NCBI GenBank assembly: GCA_026391995.1
Contig: JAPLCY010000292.1
Location: 1 to 6,440, forward strand
Direction: 5' to 3'
Origin: Candidatus Auribacterota bacterium
Lineage (GTDB): Bacteria > Auribacterota > Tritonobacteria > UBA1439
DNA: 6,440 nt
This document shows positions 4,957 through 6,440 of the stretch, piece by piece (the stretch's first letter is position 1; each line of letters begins with the position of its first letter). The notes under the pieces are model-generated. The model searched no databases, was not told where the DNA came from, and was given only the letters and a program-made list of their open reading frames with translations. The translations under genes and the position numbers were made by a program.

Positions 4957-6176
4957 AAAGATTCGCGGCATGGGTCGGCATGGCGGGAACGGCGCTTATC
5001 GTGTGCGGGGGGATCGTCTCCGCGGGGGAGGAGGTCGAGCGCCATCCTGACTTCTACGTCCGCATGGGGCGGTCGTTCATGGAGGGCAAGCAGTACGACC
5101 GCGCGCTCGGCATGTTTGAAAAGGCCGTTTCACTCGACGAAAATATCGATCTCAAGGAAAGCCTTGTCGCCGCGCACTGCGGATTGGCGGATGACCTCAT
5201 GGGAAAGGGGAACAGCCGCGGGGCGGTTGAGCACTATGAAGCCGCGAAGAAGCTCGACCCGGGGCGGGATCTGAAGGCGAATCTCGATGTGGCATACAGG
5301 GGTCTCGCCGCACGCTGCCTCAAAGAGGGGAACTATGACGGGGCGCTCGTCAACACGGAAAAGGCGTTGAGGATGGACCCCAAAAACCTCGAGACGCTAC
5401 GGGTGCGCGGGGAGACCTATCTGCGCAAGGGCGATTCACGGAACGCCCTGAAGCAGTTGCAGGAGATTATCAAGGCCACGCCGCACGACATCGAGGCGCG
5501 CATGAAGGCGGGTGCCCTGAGCGAAAGGCTCGGCGATGGCAAGGCTGCGCTCCAGTATTATCGAGCCATTGCGGATGAGGACCCGCACTGCGTGGCCGCC
5601 TATCTCGCGCTAGGCCAGTACTACGAGAAGAAAGCCAACCTGATCAGGGCGGCGGAGGTCTACCGAGAGGGGATTGAGAAGGTTCCCGGCGACGCAACAC
5701 TCCACACGAGTCTCGCGTGGGTGTATATCAACGAGGAGGATTATCTCAAGGCCCACAAGGAGTGTGACTCGGCGCTCGCCTTGGATCCGGAGAATCCGTA
5801 CGCGCACAACTACCGCGGCCTCATCATGACACGGATCAGTCGTTTTCCCGAGGCACAGGAATCCTATCGCCGGGCGCTCGCGGCGAAGCCCGAATATCTC
5901 GGCGCCAGGCTTAACCTGGCCTTCCTGTATGGGTTGATGGGGCGCAATAATGATGCCATACGCGAGTACAAGGAAATATTGAAAACGGACCCCGAGAACG
6001 CGGAAGCGCACTACAGCCTTGGTGTCAATTACAAGAAAGAGGGGCGCTACATCCTCGCGCAATATCATCTCGAACGCGCGGCAAAACTTTATGGCATGGA
6101 CTCAGCGCTCGGGAAGCGCGCGATTGATCAGTTGAAAGAAGGGGCGGGTGGAGGAGGGGCGAAGAAGTCCTCCTGA
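4953..6176 (+). CDS. Exported ten-TPR protein, possible secretin-assembly scaffold
   Basis: ATG 4953 is chosen because it overlaps the previous stop and follows GGAAAGG (4942-4948) at 4 bases; the GTG at 4929 would only add a charged extension before the signal. The 407-residue product has a signal peptide ending VSA|GEE near residue 24, so the mature protein is periplasmic or outer-membrane associated. About ten consecutive tetratricopeptide units fill residues 32-390; each shows the G/A-x-x-Y-A-x-A-x-x-x-Y/F-x-x-A-L-x-x-DP pattern (for example AHYSLGVNYKKEGRYILAQY and ALALDPENPYAHNYRGLIM). The C-terminus is a low-complexity Gly/Lys tail. TPR proteins of this type act as protein-interaction scaffolds; PilF/PilW pilotins of type IV pili are shorter (about six units). 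Linkage to gspAB suggests a role in secretin or secretion-machine assembly, but TPR proteins are too general to be sure. Confidence 0.85.
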   Translation: MKRFAAWVGMAGTALIVCGGIVSAGEEVERHPDFYVRMGRSFMEGKQYDRALGMFEKAVSLDENIDLKESLVAAHCGLADDLMGKGNSRGAVEHYEAAKKLDPGRDLKANLDVAYRGLAARCLKEGNYDGALVNTEKALRMDPKNLETLRVRGETYLRKGDSRNALKQLQEIIKATPHDIEARMKAGALSERLGDGKAALQYYRAIADEDPHCVAAYLALGQYYEKKANLIRAAEVYREGIEKVPGDATLHTSLAWVYINEEDYLKAHKECDSALALDPENPYAHNYRGLIMTRISRFPEAQESYRRALAAKPEYLGARLNLAFLYGLMGRNNDAIREYKEILKTDPENAEAHYSLGVNYKKEGRYILAQYHLERAAKLYGMDSALGKRAIDQLKEGAGGGGAKKSS

Positions 6177-6233
6177 TATTTTGCGCTATTGTAATATATT
6201 CTTGTACAGCGAGATGTATATATTAGTTGTATG
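6177..6233 (+). other. AT-rich spacer with weak hairpin after operon B
   Basis: Between the last stop and the repeat lies strongly AT-rich DNA. TAATATAT (6192-6199) can pair with ATATATTA (6218-6225) around an 18-nt loop. This is weak for a terminator because there is no GC stem and no T-tract. No other termination signal for operon B was found before the repeat. Confidence 0.35.
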
Positions 6234-6332
6234 GTAACTACTCAGGCAGTCAGAAGCCAGGAGCCAGAATACGGAATGGATCGCGCATAAGTTTCCGGTA
6301 GCTTACTGACCTCTTCGAATAGCTGCATTAAC
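6234..6332 (-). repeat. Long inverted repeat, 3' copy, with four-helix-bundle tail
   Basis: This is the inverted partner of 309-407 (94 of 99 positions identical, no gaps), opening with the terminal sequence GTAACTACTCAGG. On the minus strand it encodes SKLMQLFEEVSKLPETYARS and onward to SGSWLLTA, with its stop (TGA) at 6244-6242. This is the same C-terminal fragment as the 5' copy. EEV instead of EGV looks nearer to the usual four-helix-bundle tail, so this copy may be less decayed. The left half of the element, with its opposite terminal repeat, is missing here: similarity ends at 6332, where a hairpin begins. Confidence 0.88.
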
Positions 6333-6371
6333 TTGCTGCATCGGAAATTCAATAAAGCCCCGATGCAGCAA
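6333..6371. repeat. 12-bp perfect hairpin abutting the inverted repeat
   Basis: TTGCTGCATCGG (6333-6344) and CCGATGCAGCAA (6360-6371) are perfect reverse complements around a 15-nt loop that is AT-rich (AAATTCAATAAAGCC). The first base of the stem directly follows the last base of the 99-bp repeat. The bases TCGGAAA at 6341-6347 also match the 5' copy (302-308 in complement), so the left arm looks as if 8 bases were inserted into, or duplicated near, the repeat end. Confidence 0.7.
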
Positions 6372-6440
6372 TCAGGGGGTGTGCGGGGGGAAGGATTTGC
6401 TTCCCCCCACGGGGTGACAGTCCCGCCCTCGGCGCTAACT
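6372..6440. other. GC-rich 3' edge with hairpin, no gene
   Basis: A 9-bp perfect stem GGGGGGAAG (6385-6393) / CTTCCCCCC (6400-6408) closes a 6-nt loop. A small CGGG/CCCG pair (6410-6413 with 6422-6425) follows. There is no T-tract after the stems and no ORF. The sequence could be a leader, REP-like palindromes or a terminator region of a gene outside the window. Confidence 0.45.

Noticed and set aside
5610..6068. 152-codon minus-strand open frame
   Set aside because: It is antisense to the well-formed TPR repeats. There is no family resemblance.
208..6332. Composite transposon made of the whole interval
   Set aside because: No transposase or integrase is encoded, the 3' copy lacks one terminal repeat, and the enclosed genes look native in base composition.
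6234..6440. Integron attC-like or CRISPR-like structure at the 3' end
   Set aside because: There are no paired core sites of the GTTRRRY/RYYYAAC type in the right arrangement, and no regularly spaced direct repeats.

Overview
The window looks like a chromosomal segment of a GC-rich bacterium of the PVC superphylum (Planctomycetota / Verrucomicrobiota / Lentisphaerota / Omnitrophota). Two markers point there: a small protein of the Minf_1886 type, a family I know as largely restricted to Planctomycetes, Verrucomicrobia and relatives, and a neighbouring DUF1844 protein. The decayed four-helix-bundle (23S rRNA intervening-sequence-type) fragments near both ends are common litter in uncultured genomes such as Omnitrophota. 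The phylum assignment is an inference from family distribution.

Layout: positions 1-207 hold no convincing gene, but contain several hairpins and an A-rich stretch. Positions 208-407 are a 200-bp element with imperfect terminal inverted repeats, carrying what looks like an internally deleted four-helix-bundle gene. Operon A (435-1692, plus strand) has three small cytoplasmic proteins: an unrecognised all-helical protein, a Minf_1886 family protein and a DUF1844 protein. A more AT-rich gap (1693-2153) holds a candidate promoter. Operon B (2154-6176, plus strand) encodes a two-CxxC zinc-ribbon-like protein, GspA (ExeA-like ATPase with peptidoglycan-binding domain), GspB, a small exported single-TPR protein and a large exported ten-TPR protein. 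GspA-GspB and the two TPR genes each overlap by 4 bases (ATGA), which suggests translational coupling.

How the genes work together: GspA and GspB form the inner-membrane complex that, in type II secretion, helps the GspD secretin pass and assemble through the peptidoglycan. Exported TPR proteins in the same operon are plausible scaffold or pilotin-like partners, so operon B probably serves the assembly of a secretin-based envelope machine (type II secretion or type IV pilus). Operon A has no assigned function.

Two things stand out. First, GspA runs directly from its Walker A motif into its VGQPEL segment, so roughly 90 residues including the Walker B/DEAQ motif are missing while the frame is intact. 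Second, both operons lie between inverted copies of a 99-bp sequence (309-407 and 6234-6332) that align without gaps at 94 of 99 positions. The 3' copy abuts a 12-bp perfect hairpin. No transposase, integrase, tRNA, rRNA or CRISPR array was seen.
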